In this document: one piece after another, positions 1 through 7,367 of the stretch | Position numbering within the stretch: the stretch's first letter is position 1 | Layout: every line of letters starts with the position of its first letter | Origin: Muribaculaceae bacterium | GTDB lineage: Bacteria > Bacteroidota > Bacteroidia > Bacteroidales > Muribaculaceae | Assembly: GCA_022511505.1 (NCBI GenBank) | Contig: JAFLTK010000268.1 | Location: 1 to 7,619, forward strand | Length of the DNA stretch: 7,619 bases | Reading direction: 5' to 3' | Position numbers and translations under genes: made by a program | The notes under the pieces: generated by a model | Databases searched by the model: none | What the model saw: the letters and a program-made list of their open reading frames with translations, nothing else | What the model was told of the DNA's origin: nothing

Positions 1-122
1 CCTAAACATTTCACTCACAGTGGATTAGGCCTCTGACTCTAATCTTTAACTCGAGTCTGCGCTATCGCCGGATTATCATCTAAACATCAAACAGAATATT
101 TAACCTATAAATTTGAATTATT
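1..122. other. Upstream non-coding region with short overlapping dyads
   Basis: I find no supportable gene here. On the + strand all three frames are closed by stops (TAA at 3-5 and again at 81-83, TAG at 26-28, TGA at 34-36), so at most the last few codons of an upstream gene lie here. Three short inverted repeats overlap in a chain: CCTAA (1-5) with TTAGG (25-29), GATTAG (23-28) with CTAATC (39-44), and GACTC (35-39) with GAGTC (53-57). Neighbouring stems share bases, so they could not all form together. They are short enough to be chance. The region turns AT-rich from about position 80 towards the first gene, as is common in front of Bacteroidetes genes. Confidence 0.4.
108..115 (+). promoter_or_regulatory. 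Possible Bacteroidetes -7 promoter box
   Basis: TAAATTTG matches the Bacteroidetes primary sigma factor -7 consensus TAnnTTTG exactly. It ends only seven bases before the ATG at 123, so a start site at the usual distance would give an almost leaderless transcript. I see no good -33 TTTG or TTG element about 20 bases further upstream. It may therefore be a chance match in AT-rich leader sequence, with the real promoter further upstream. Confidence 0.3.
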
Positions 123-833
123 ATGACACTCGAAATTGGAAATCCGTTAATTGAGGTGATTGGAATTGGACAGGAAACAGCCCCGGCTATCAGCGAAATT
201 TGCAAATTGGGAAATGAGGATCTCGCGGCACGTATGTTTAATGGTCAGTTACCGTCGCCTGACACATATCTTGCTATTTTACTCATCAGCGATGATACCG
301 ACGCGACGGCGCTTGCCGACGCTTATAAGCAGGCGGGTGCGCTGACACTTATCGTTTCGACAGGGGCGACCAAAACTCGTGAGGACAGTTATGACTCGAT
401 GACCATTGTGTCTGCCGACCGAATGGCCGAGACTGTTAAAGCGTTGATATTACCCATTTTGAACCGCGGCCTCGCTACTTTTGATATGAATGACCTGAGG
501 CAGTTGCTGCATAATTCAAAGAGATTCAAAACATTATCGACAATGGATAATGGCGTGACCGATAGGGTGAAAGCGGCGCTTAATAAAATCGAGCCCGAGT
601 TCAAGGCCATCAAAAATATCAAGAATATCGGTTTCATGGTCGTCATCTCTCCAGTCGCCGAGAATCAACTTACGATGGCCGAAATCGTTTATCTTCAGGA
701 GTTTTGTGAGCAGATTGACAATGATGTTAATATTATTTGGACTGTATACACCAATCCTCAACTTGCCGGCGACATGGAGGTTGATATCCTCGTCTCGGGA
801 CCCGAGATTGAATTTCAACAGCTCTTGTATTGA
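123..833 (+). CDS. Degenerate FtsZ/tubulin-like protein, 236 aa
   Basis: This is probably a cytoplasmic FtsZ/tubulin-superfamily relative that has lost its nucleotide site. Seen by eye: residues 8-16 (PLIEVIGIG) resemble the first FtsZ strand, but the GGGGN loop after it reads QETAP. Residues 49-82 follow the strand-T4-helix-strand order (LAILLIS, then DDTDATAL, then AGALTLIVSTGA), with GGGTGTG lost. Residues 116-125 (GLATFDMNDL) line up with the T7 loop GLINVDFADV and keep both acidic positions, D121 and D124. Residues 167-226 look like the FtsZ C-terminal domain, including IGFMVVIS and VNIIWTVYTNPQLAGDMEVD. The protein is much shorter than the roughly 316-residue FtsZ core, and the losses appear to lie between strand 1 and T4 and before T7. 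No signal peptide, membrane segment or C-terminal FtsA/ZipA-binding tail is visible. The ATG at 123 lacks a Shine-Dalgarno, as is usual in this phylum. The helicase gene follows on the same strand, so co-expression is likely. The assignment is from remembered family sequences, not a search; another Rossmann-like fold remains possible. Confidence 0.65.
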   Translation: MTLEIGNPLIEVIGIGQETAPAISEICKLGNEDLAARMFNGQLPSPDTYLAILLISDDTDATALADAYKQAGALTLIVSTGATKTREDSYDSMTIVSADRMAETVKALILPILNRGLATFDMNDLRQLLHNSKRFKTLSTMDNGVTDRVKAALNKIEPEFKAIKNIKNIGFMVVISPVAENQLTMAEIVYLQEFCEQIDNDVNIIWTVYTNPQLAGDMEVDILVSGPEIEFQQLLY

Positions 834-878
834 AATCTGAGACATGTTGTTACTATTTTGCGCGACAAACCGCGTTTT

Positions 879-3800
879 ATGAGTGAGACAGTTGAATATA
901 AGAGTTTGTCGGCCGAGGATATCCCGTCGCTTGGGTCAATGATACCCACCCAACTTGAGCGAGAGACTCAACATGCCTATAAGCAAATGAACTCGGCGCT
1001 CGGCGGCAAGGTCGTTGACTTTGTCGCGAGCCGATTGCATTTCTCGCCCGACGAGCTGGTGGTGGCGCTGGCGGCCGAGCAGGTCGACGGCGTTGCCCTT
1101 GCCATCTATAATATCGAGGCTCGCAGCCAGTCGGTAATCATTGGCGATCAGACCGGTATCGGCAAAGGTCGCCAAGCGGCGGCCATGATAAGATATGGCA
1201 TGCTGGCGGGTTATCTGCCGATATTTCTGACCGACCGCTACACGCTGTTTAGCGACATGTATCGCGACTGCAAGGCGCTCGGCATCCACGAGGCGCGTCC
1301 GTTGATACTGAACAAAAAGGTGTCGATAGTAGATTTTGACAAACCGGTCGACGAGGAGCCGGCGCCGTCGGTCGACGAGATATGGAGCCCGAGTGAAGAT
1401 GTTGAAGACGAGGAGGATATCGCCGGACTTTACACCAAGCACTATGAGGAGGTCTACAAGTCACCCAAGAAAGCGGAACTCGAGTTGATGTATCGAGCCG
1501 GCGATATTCCCAAGGGTAGGTTTGAGTATGTCATGCTGACTTATTCCCAGTTGAAAGACGCTCGCAAGGACCGCACTCGTCTTGAGTTTCTGACGTCGCT
1601 ATGCGAGAAACATCGGGTGCTTTTTGTCTTTGACGAGGCACATAAGAGCAGTAGCGTCACCGATGGCAAAGCGTCGATTATCACTCAGTGTATCAACTCG
1701 ATACTGGAGGCATGCCCGGCGACACAGTGTGTATTCCTGTCGGCAACATTTGCCAAGCGCCCCGAGTGTCTGATTACGTTCATGCGTCAAACGCTTCTGA
1801 GTTCGCTGGCCACCAACGACACGCTTCAGGCGGCTTTTGCCGGGGGCGGAGTCCCGATGCAGGAGTATGTAGCGTCGATGCTGGCGCGAGAGGGGCAGAT
1901 GGTGCGCCGCGAGCACTCGGGCGAAGGCATTCCCGAACCGGTTTACACCTACCTTGACGACCGTTTCACGATACACTCTGAATTGTTTGACAAGGTGATG
2001 CACCGATTCCGCGAGTTGGTCAATCTTTCAGAGATGATTAAGTCGGCTTTCACCATCGCCAAGTTGCTTGACATAAAGCCGCCCAAGAGTTACCCGACGC
2101 GTGCCCAACTGTTCTATGTCAATAAGATACTTCTGCTATCGCTCAAGGCCGGTGACGTGGCCGAGGCGGCCGTCCGCGAGGTGCAGGCGGGGCGAAGCGT
2201 GGTCATTGGCATGAGCGACACCCTGGAGTGTGTGCTTCGTGACAATATCGACTTGGCCGACGGCAGAAACCCCGTGGGCGATTTTTCGACAATACTTTTG
2301 CGTCTACTTGACAAGACGTTAGCGCCGGCGTTGGAACTGATAGACATGCTTTTTTCGGGCGATTATGACGATATTCCCGACTTGGAAAATCTGTTGGTCA
2401 AACTTGACGAGGTCAAGGCCTATGGCGAGCAAATCCGCGGCGACATCTTGGAAACAGTGTTCCACCTACCACTGTCGCCTATCGACGTCATCAGGCAGCT
2501 TATCACCCGAGAGACATTTGTCGACCGAGAAGGCAACGAGCGCCCCATCCGCTTTGAGGAGTGCACCGGTCGTGCCCGGCGCCTCGAGTATCTGTCGCCC
2601 GAAGGTGACGACGACTTTGTCAACGCAACCGTCGTCCCGCGAAAGAAACGCCACTCCAACCACATCTACAACGACTTCCAGAACAACAAACTCGACGTCA
2701 TCCTCATCAACGCGTGTGGCGCCATTGGCGCGAGTGCCCACGCCGTAGCAACGGCCGAAGTCGACGAGTCGGCCGTTCGCCAGCGCAAGATGCTGATTGT
2801 GCAAAACGACCTCGACGTCAACATCGACCTTCAGAAGCGCGGCCGCATCAACCGCACGGGTCAAATCGCTTCATTACCACCGCTTTACGAGTACATCATC
2901 ACGGCAATCCCATCAGAGAAGCGCCTCAACATGATGCTTCGCGCCAAACTCCGCTCTCTGAGCGCCAACACTACGGCCAACCAAGACCAGGACCGCCGCC
3001 AAGCCGATTTCATCGACATTACCAACAAATATGGCAACACCGTCACCCAAGAATACTTGACGGCCAACCCCGACCTTGCGTTGACGCTCGGGCTCGGCAA
3101 GACGGCCACGGCGAGTCAACTGCTTGCCCGCGTGGCGATGCTCAGCGTGTCGGCCCAGCAGGATATAATCGACGACATCTTTGGTGCTTACCAAAATCTG
3201 GAACAAGAACTAAGGCGCATTAACCAGTGGGACCTCGAGCGTGAATACCGCGACTTTGAGGCACAGTTTGTCAAAGAGGAATTGTTCACGGCGGCCGTTG
3301 ACAAGACAGTGCTTGGTGGCGCCTCGATGTTGACCACTTTCCGTTGCCGCCACCGAACCTACCCCTACGACTCCAAAACGCTCAAGAAACAGGTAGAGAA
3401 CGGACAGAAAGAGTATGGTAAAGAACTCTTCAGGTCTCAAAAACTTAAAAAAGAGATTGACGAGTATTACAGTGCCGAGCGACAGAAGATAATCGACCAT
3501 TTCATGGAACGTCAAGAGAAACTCAACGAGGCTACCGTCGCGGCTTTGGTCAAGCTTGGCATGTCGGTCGACAAAGCAACGATGGCTGTCGCTGTGTGTA
3601 ACAACAACTTGTTGTTTCTGACGACAATCTTCAAGAAAATTCGCTCTATTGTCAAAGGGCTGCCAAATTTCGACCGAATAACCTCTAAATTGAACGTTTT
3701 GTTAGTCGATAAGAAGGAACTTGAGCGCCGCAAGGAAAAAGAGATTGATGCCAAGTGGAAACAGCGCAGTCACCTTGAATATGTCATTTCAAAAGCCGTC

Positions 3801-5276
3801 ATCGGGCGAGGCTACTATAACATTCTCAGTTTGCTTCCGGCCGAGGAAAAAGTGAACCGCGTTATCGCCGTTCTCAAGGAGGTGCGCTTTGGCAAGAACC
3901 CCAAGCAGCGGTTTTTACCGAGCAAGGTGCAGTTTGTGTTCGCGTTGTCGGCTCTTCACAAAGAGTTGGTGCTCAACCTTGTAGATAAAGGTGCGCAAAA
4001 CAGTTATGACCGTCTTTGTGACATCCTGCGCTCGGCAACATGGACATTCAGCGCCAGAACGTGGGACGAGGAAATTGCCCGATACAACAACCGCATTCTT
4101 GAGCGCAAAATCATCACCGGCAACATTCTCGGCGCCTTCGCCAATCCTATCATCTCCAAGATTAAGCCCCGTTTCATCACCTTCTCGCTTGCTCCCGATG
4201 ACAACGGCGAAGTCGCCGTTGAGCGCGGCCTATTGCTGCCGATGAACGGCGAAAATCTCGACAGCCTGCAAGCAAACGTATCGATACCGCTCGCCGAGGG
4301 GGTGAAATATGCAACGGGCATCAACCAAGTCTACCGCATCTCGGGTATCGGCTTGGACTTCAGTATCGTTCCCCATGCTTCAAAAAATTTTAAGAATCTG
4401 GTTTTCAGAGTCGTTGTCGATGAAAAAGATTGCCGCAGGTTTGAAGACGACACTCGTTTTGACACAATCCGTCAGTATTTTGAGGTAGCACCGGTCAGGT
4501 CGCTCTACAACACGAAAAAAGCGCCGTCAAAGCGACAGTTGAAACACTATTCGGCCGACAATCTGACGGCCGACTCGGCCGCATATATCGAGATTATGTC
4601 ACTATTAGCGTCGTTGCGCGCCATGATTATGATTCCGCGTGAATATCTCTCGGTAGGAGATATGAAAGGCTATACTCGCGTTGGCCTCAGCAACGCTAAC
4701 AGCAACTGGCCGCGCCTCGACCGGGACGGCGACGCAGTGCTGCCGCCCGCGCGACGCGAGATAGAGATTCGCGTCACGCCACCCGTTGTCCCCGACGCTC
4801 TCGTCCAATTTGTCGACGAGTATCCCCCCACCGTCGGGATGTGCAACCTGACGCTCAAATTAGAAGGTCGCTCGTTCAGCGAAAAAGGTGTTCCTGACCA
4901 ATTGCGTGACATCTATTTTCAGTGGAACAAATTCCTGACCAGGGCAATAAGGGAGAACAACAACCCTAATCGAGCGCTTGGCTTCATTGTCACCGACGAC
5001 CTTTATCACATTTTAGAATGCCAAATGAAAGAACCGGTTATCAAATTCGGCGAAAGGGCATTGGAACTGCTAAAAAAGGAGGCGACGAAATATCAACTAT
5101 CTGAAGTAGGCAAGACACTCATCAGATTTCGCGAAGAAATGCTATTTCTCGCGCCGCCAATTGAGATTGCACAAGAATTTCTCGACAATTGCTTGTGCTC
5201 ACCACGCCTCGCCAAAGTCCGCCGTGCCCTTGAGAACTATATCGCCGGCAAAACCGACGTCATCACCGCCGGATAA
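879..5276 (+). CDS. Strawberry-notch (SBNO) family SF2 helicase/ATPase, 1465 aa
   Basis: A large cytoplasmic, nucleic-acid-dependent ATPase of superfamily 2. Domains (residues from the ATG at 879): an SBNO N-terminal ATPase (AAA_34 type) at about 20-300, with EQVDGVALAI at 67-76, Walker A GDQTGIGKGR at 89-98 (K96), motif Ia FLTDRYTLFSDMYRD at 116-130, motif Ib VMLTYSQL at 218-225, DEAH at 252-255 and SAT at 288-290. The family segments AGGGVPMQEYVASML (321-335), GQMVRRE (339-345) and LPLSPIDVIRQ (530-540) follow. The second RecA lobe (Helicase_C_4 type) has NACGAIGASAHA (611-622) and motif VI QKRGRINRTGQ (652-662), then SLSANTTA (693-700). All motor residues I can check are intact. An acidic insert occupies about 155-182, and 833-885 and 945-962 are charged and probably coiled. 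Residues about 730-1465 match nothing I recognise. TTG at 858 would add seven residues in frame; I prefer the ATG. No methyltransferase or nuclease domain is visible, unlike some phage and plasmid relatives. It follows the FtsZ-like gene by 45 bases, probably in one transcript. Confidence 0.9.
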   Translation: MSETVEYKSLSAEDIPSLGSMIPTQLERETQHAYKQMNSALGGKVVDFVASRLHFSPDELVVALAAEQVDGVALAIYNIEARSQSVIIGDQTGIGKGRQAAAMIRYGMLAGYLPIFLTDRYTLFSDMYRDCKALGIHEARPLILNKKVSIVDFDKPVDEEPAPSVDEIWSPSEDVEDEEDIAGLYTKHYEEVYKSPKKAELELMYRAGDIPKGRFEYVMLTYSQLKDARKDRTRLEFLTSLCEKHRVLFVFDEAHKSSSVTDGKASIITQCINSILEACPATQCVFLSATFAKRPECLITFMRQTLLSSLATNDTLQAAFAGGGVPMQEYVASMLAREGQMVRREHSGEGIPEPVYTYLDDRFTIHSELFDKVMHRFRELVNLSEMIKSAFTIAKLLDIKPPKSYPTRAQLFYVNKILLLSLKAGDVAEAAVREVQAGRSVVIGMSDTLECVLRDNIDLADGRNPVGDFSTILLRLLDKTLAPALELIDMLFSGDYDDIPDLENLLVKLDEVKAYGEQIRGDILETVFHLPLSPIDVIRQLITRETFVDREGNERPIRFEECTGRARRLEYLSPEGDDDFVNATVVPRKKRHSNHIYNDFQNNKLDVILINACGAIGASAHAVATAEVDESAVRQRKMLIVQNDLDVNIDLQKRGRINRTGQIASLPPLYEYIITAIPSEKRLNMMLRAKLRSLSANTTANQDQDRRQADFIDITNKYGNTVTQEYLTANPDLALTLGLGKTATASQLLARVAMLSVSAQQDIIDDIFGAYQNLEQELRRINQWDLEREYRDFEAQFVKEELFTAAVDKTVLGGASMLTTFRCRHRTYPYDSKTLKKQVENGQKEYGKELFRSQKLKKEIDEYYSAERQKIIDHFMERQEKLNEATVAALVKLGMSVDKATMAVAVCNNNLLFLTTIFKKIRSIVKGLPNFDRITSKLNVLLVDKKELERRKEKEIDAKWKQRSHLEYVISKAVIGRGYYNILSLLPAEEKVNRVIAVLKEVRFGKNPKQRFLPSKVQFVFALSALHKELVLNLVDKGAQNSYDRLCDILRSATWTFSARTWDEEIARYNNRILERKIITGNILGAFANPIISKIKPRFITFSLAPDDNGEVAVERGLLLPMNGENLDSLQANVSIPLAEGVKYATGINQVYRISGIGLDFSIVPHASKNFKNLVFRVVVDEKDCRRFEDDTRFDTIRQYFEVAPVRSLYNTKKAPSKRQLKHYSADNLTADSAAYIEIMSLLASLRAMIMIPREYLSVGDMKGYTRVGLSNANSNWPRLDRDGDAVLPPARREIEIRVTPPVVPDALVQFVDEYPPTVGMCNLTLKLEGRSFSEKGVPDQLRDIYFQWNKFLTRAIRENNNPNRALGFIVTDDLYHILECQMKEPVIKFGERALELLKKEATKYQLSEVGKTLIRFREEMLFLAPPIEIAQEFLDNCLCSPRLAKVRRALENYIAGKTDVITAG

Positions 5277-5299
5277 ACCAAAAGCGAGCCATTGATTTT

Positions 5300-5317
5300 T
5301 GCCTGCCTTGGCGGGTA
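5300..5317. repeat. Small GC-rich inverted repeat in the convergent gap
   Basis: CCTGC (5302-5306) can pair with GCGGG (5311-5315) around a CTTG loop, and the stem extends by one wobble and one A-T pair to 5300/5317. It lies 24 bases after the helicase stop codon. A T-run (5296-5300) precedes it on the + strand, and none follows, so it does not look like a classic intrinsic terminator for the helicase. It could still protect or end that mRNA, or be incidental. Confidence 0.3.
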
Positions 5318-5353
5318 TGATCCCAAAGGGCGAAAATAGGGGGCGCCACGTGT

Positions 5354-5397
5354 AAAAAATATGATGGCAACTCGCCCTGCACAGGGAAAGTTGCCAT
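5354..5397 (-). terminator. Intrinsic terminator of the - strand operon
   Basis: ATGGCAACT (5364-5372) is the exact reverse complement of AGTTGCCAT (5389-5397). Inside this nine-pair stem, after a two-by-two internal loop, CCCTG (5375-5379) pairs with CAGGG (5382-5386). Read on the - strand, the hairpin is followed four bases later by six T residues (5359-5354). This fits Rho-independent termination of the beta-helix gene, whose stop codon lies 38 bases before the hairpin. On the + strand there is no T-run after the hairpin, so it is less convincing as a terminator for the helicase. Confidence 0.75.
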
Positions 5398-5435
5398 AAC
5401 GCAATCAACGAATTATAATAAATAAAAAAGTAGTG

Positions 5436-7367
5436 TCAAGGTCTTCCTCCGGGGCCGCTGCTCGTGCCTGTCAGCGAAGCTGTGGCTGTCGAGGATGAAT
5501 TGCCCGAAGTGATGGTGTAGGTGGTGCCCAAGGTCATACCGGGAACGCTGATGAGCAGTGACGAACTGCCGCTTCCCATGCCGCCGGGGCCACCGGGACG
5601 ATTCCCCGTGCTTCCGCCGAGGTTGACCGAGGTCAGGTCCTCGGGAGTGGTAAATGTATAGAGAGTATTGCTTGAAGTCTTGATTGATACCTGGGTATTG
5701 GCGTCGACGGTCAGGCCGGTCGTCACGAAAGGCTGGGTTGAACCGCTCTTGGTAGGCACTGAGTTACCGCCACCTGCGGCGAGAATATAACCGCCGGTAA
5801 AATAGACGGTATAGCCTTCTTCCTCGTTGGCATCGAGACCACACTCAGGACGTGCCGCACCAAATGCCATAACAATGCCATCCTCGATATAGATGTTTCC
5901 ATTGGAGTCGAGGCCGTCGTTGCCGGTCGAGATGACGTCGATGACGCCGCCTTTAATATACATGTGGCTCGACGAGTTGATGGCGTCGTCTTTGGCGCGC
6001 ACCCTGATGTTGCCGCCGGTTATGGTCAATGTTTCTTTACTCTCGATGCCTTCACCGCCGTTACCCGAGGTGGTAATGTCGATGTTGCCGCCGTTGATGG
6101 TGACAACGCCGTCGACTTTGGCGCCCTTGGGCGATGACTTGGCGTCGCTGTCGAGGCGGTCGGTGTTACCGGTATAACTTTGGTTGAGTTGGCCGTTGAC
6201 GTATGCAAGCACTCCGCCCGAGGTCACGATTGTCAGATTACCGTCGTTGATAGTCATGTTGCCGTTGGCCGAGATACCTTTGCCACCGCCACCGCTTGCG
6301 GTCAGATTGAGCGAACCGCCGCCGATGGTAATATTGGCGTCGGCAGTAATGCAGGCCGACGCTTTGGTCTTCTGCTTTGACGAGTCCCACTCGCCGGGGG
6401 CCGACGTGTTGGCGACAAGTTCGCCGTCGGTCATGATGAAACTACCCTCGGTTTTGATAGCCTTGGCTGCAGTTGCGGTAATATTGGCGATATTGACAGT
6501 TCCGCCGGCAATTGTCAGCGAGCCGGTGTCCTCGGCCTCGCGGTCCTTGGAGTCTTTATAGGAAACTTGGATTCCATCCTCGCCGGTAGCAACAACGTTG
6601 AGCGTGCCGCTCTCGATGAGGAAATATTGGTTACAGTTGATGCCGTCTTTGACCGAGCCGAGGATATTGACGGTGCAATTCTTCATCTCGACATACTCGT
6701 TGGCACAGATGGCATGGGATTTGTTGCCGGTCACGTTGAGCGTGCCTTTGCCCTTTAGTTCAAGGTGACCCTTGCAATAGATGCAACCTTTCTGGGTCCC
6801 GGTAGTGCCGTCGACAAGGGTGTTGACGGTGCCGTTTTTCGACGACAACTCGATACGCTTGCCGTTGACAATGCTGAGGGCCGCACCGGCAGGGTTGGTT
6901 AGTTCAAGTCCTTGCAACTCGATGGTTGACTTGTAGTTACCGTTCAGCGTAAACGAGCCGTTGGAACTTGAACCCGAAAGCACGTAGGTTATCTCGCCAC
7001 AGGTATTATCGCCCACTAGGTCGCTCTGGGTGACGGTTACATGACCGGCGGCAACCGTCGCGCTGACATATTGGGCGATATTGCCCGCAATGGTGACACG
7101 CGAGGTGTTGCCGTCAAAGGTGATGTTGACGGTATTGTCGGCGATAGAGGTCTTTGTTACAGCGAGTTCGGTAATATCAGCGATATTGAAATTGACGTCT
7201 TGAATCGTGAGCTTCTTGCCGTTGGCAAACGTCATCACGCCTGCCGTTTCCACGCCAAAACTATAGGTTACGTTGCCCTTGACGAGGTCAAATGACTCGC
7301 CGTCGGCGCGGAGGGCGGTTGGCATACCCACGAGCGCAACTACTACTGGCAACAGGAATTTCTTCAT
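5436..7367 (-). CDS. Exported Cthe_2159/DUF4353 beta-helix protein, 643 aa
   Basis: A secreted right-handed beta-helix protein, probably carbohydrate-binding and acting at or outside the cell surface. A signal peptide is clear: MKK, then a hydrophobic core (LLPVVVALVGM), then a likely signal peptidase I cut after ALRA (residue 21). There is no lipobox cysteine. Residues about 140-530 carry a dozen or so beta-helix rungs built on an I-x-G/D-G-x-(I/L/V) pattern, for example LTIAGGTVNI (284-293), MTINDGNLTI (371-380), VTINGGNIDI (422-431), LTITGGNIRV (447-456) and YIKGGVIDVI (470-479). Between rungs, acidic turns recur: KDGINCN (240-246), EDGIQVS (263-269), GEGIESK (438-444), DDAINSS (460-466) and NDGLDSN (483-489). 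Related Cthe_2159 proteins are known to bind cellulose or pectic polymers and calcium, so these turns may be metal sites. Several rungs carry cysteines (195, 198, 221, 231, 245), which is unusual for an exported beta-helix. The C-terminus is rich in Gly, Pro and Ser (585-601 and 634-643), as in other family members. The gene starts within the stop codon of the upstream gene. Confidence 0.85.
   Translation of the reverse strand: MKKFLLPVVVALVGMPTALRADGESFDLVKGNVTYSFGVETAGVMTFANGKKLTIQDVNFNIADITELAVTKTSIADNTVNITFDGNTSRVTIAGNIAQYVSATVAAGHVTVTQSDLVGDNTCGEITYVLSGSSSNGSFTLNGNYKSTIELQGLELTNPAGAALSIVNGKRIELSSKNGTVNTLVDGTTGTQKGCIYCKGHLELKGKGTLNVTGNKSHAICANEYVEMKNCTVNILGSVKDGINCNQYFLIESGTLNVVATGEDGIQVSYKDSKDREAEDTGSLTIAGGTVNIANITATAAKAIKTEGSFIMTDGELVANTSAPGEWDSSKQKTKASACITADANITIGGGSLNLTASGGGGKGISANGNMTINDGNLTIVTSGGVLAYVNGQLNQSYTGNTDRLDSDAKSSPKGAKVDGVVTINGGNIDITTSGNGGEGIESKETLTITGGNIRVRAKDDAINSSSHMYIKGGVIDVISTGNDGLDSNGNIYIEDGIVMAFGAARPECGLDANEEEGYTVYFTGGYILAAGGGNSVPTKSGSTQPFVTTGLTVDANTQVSIKTSSNTLYTFTTPEDLTSVNLGGSTGNRPGGPGGMGSGSSSLLISVPGMTLGTTYTITSGNSSSTATASLTGTSSGPGGRP
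7364..7367 (-). promoter_or_regulatory. ATGA stop/start overlap (translational coupling)
   Basis: On the - strand the ATG of the beta-helix gene (7367-7365) overlaps the TGA stop of the upstream gene (7366-7364). The purine run AAAGAG lies directly against the ATG, too close to be a well-placed Shine-Dalgarno. Translation of the beta-helix protein therefore probably depends on ribosomes finishing the upstream gene. Confidence 0.75.

Noticed and set aside
1..30. CCTAAAC...GATTAGGC as an integron attC-like site
   Set aside because: The spacing is far too short for an attC site, the right-hand core is not GTTRRRY, and there is no integrase or cassette pattern nearby.
23..83. Possible tRNA remnant around the GATTAG/CTAATC stem
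   Set aside because: There is no TTCGA-like T loop, no acceptor stem and no matching D arm, so it cannot be folded into a cloverleaf.
851..861. -7 box in front of the helicase gene
   Set aside because: TATTTTG is one base short of TAnnTTTG spacing and has no paired -33 element. Co-transcription with the FtsZ-like gene is the simpler reading.
858..878. TTG at 858 as the helicase start
   Set aside because: It adds only seven residues (MRDKPRF) before an in-frame ATG at 879. No ribosome binding site favours the TTG, and the family similarity begins well after both.
2466..2864. Long antisense open frame opposite the helicase
   Set aside because: It lies entirely within the helicase C-terminal core, where the conserved motifs are on the + strand. 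Its low-complexity Val/Asp-rich product is a by-product of the helicase codon use.
1081..4820. Many GTCGAC hexamers, possibly a protected or recognition site
   Set aside because: The copies I checked in the helicase fall in frame as Val-Asp codons, GTC GAC, so they are explained by codon preference. The word is also common in the beta-helix gene.
6184..6561. Open + strand frame of 125 codons inside the beta-helix gene
   Set aside because: It is an antisense shadow of repeated beta-helix codons, Pro/Ser/Leu-rich with no recognisable domain, and the - strand has a clear family match and signal peptide.
5750..7000. Short repeated DNA words as a repeat array
   Set aside because: The repeats are degenerate and in frame, and they reflect the I-x-G-G-x-I rungs of the beta-helix protein; spacing and sequence are too irregular for a CRISPR or a DNA-level tandem repeat.
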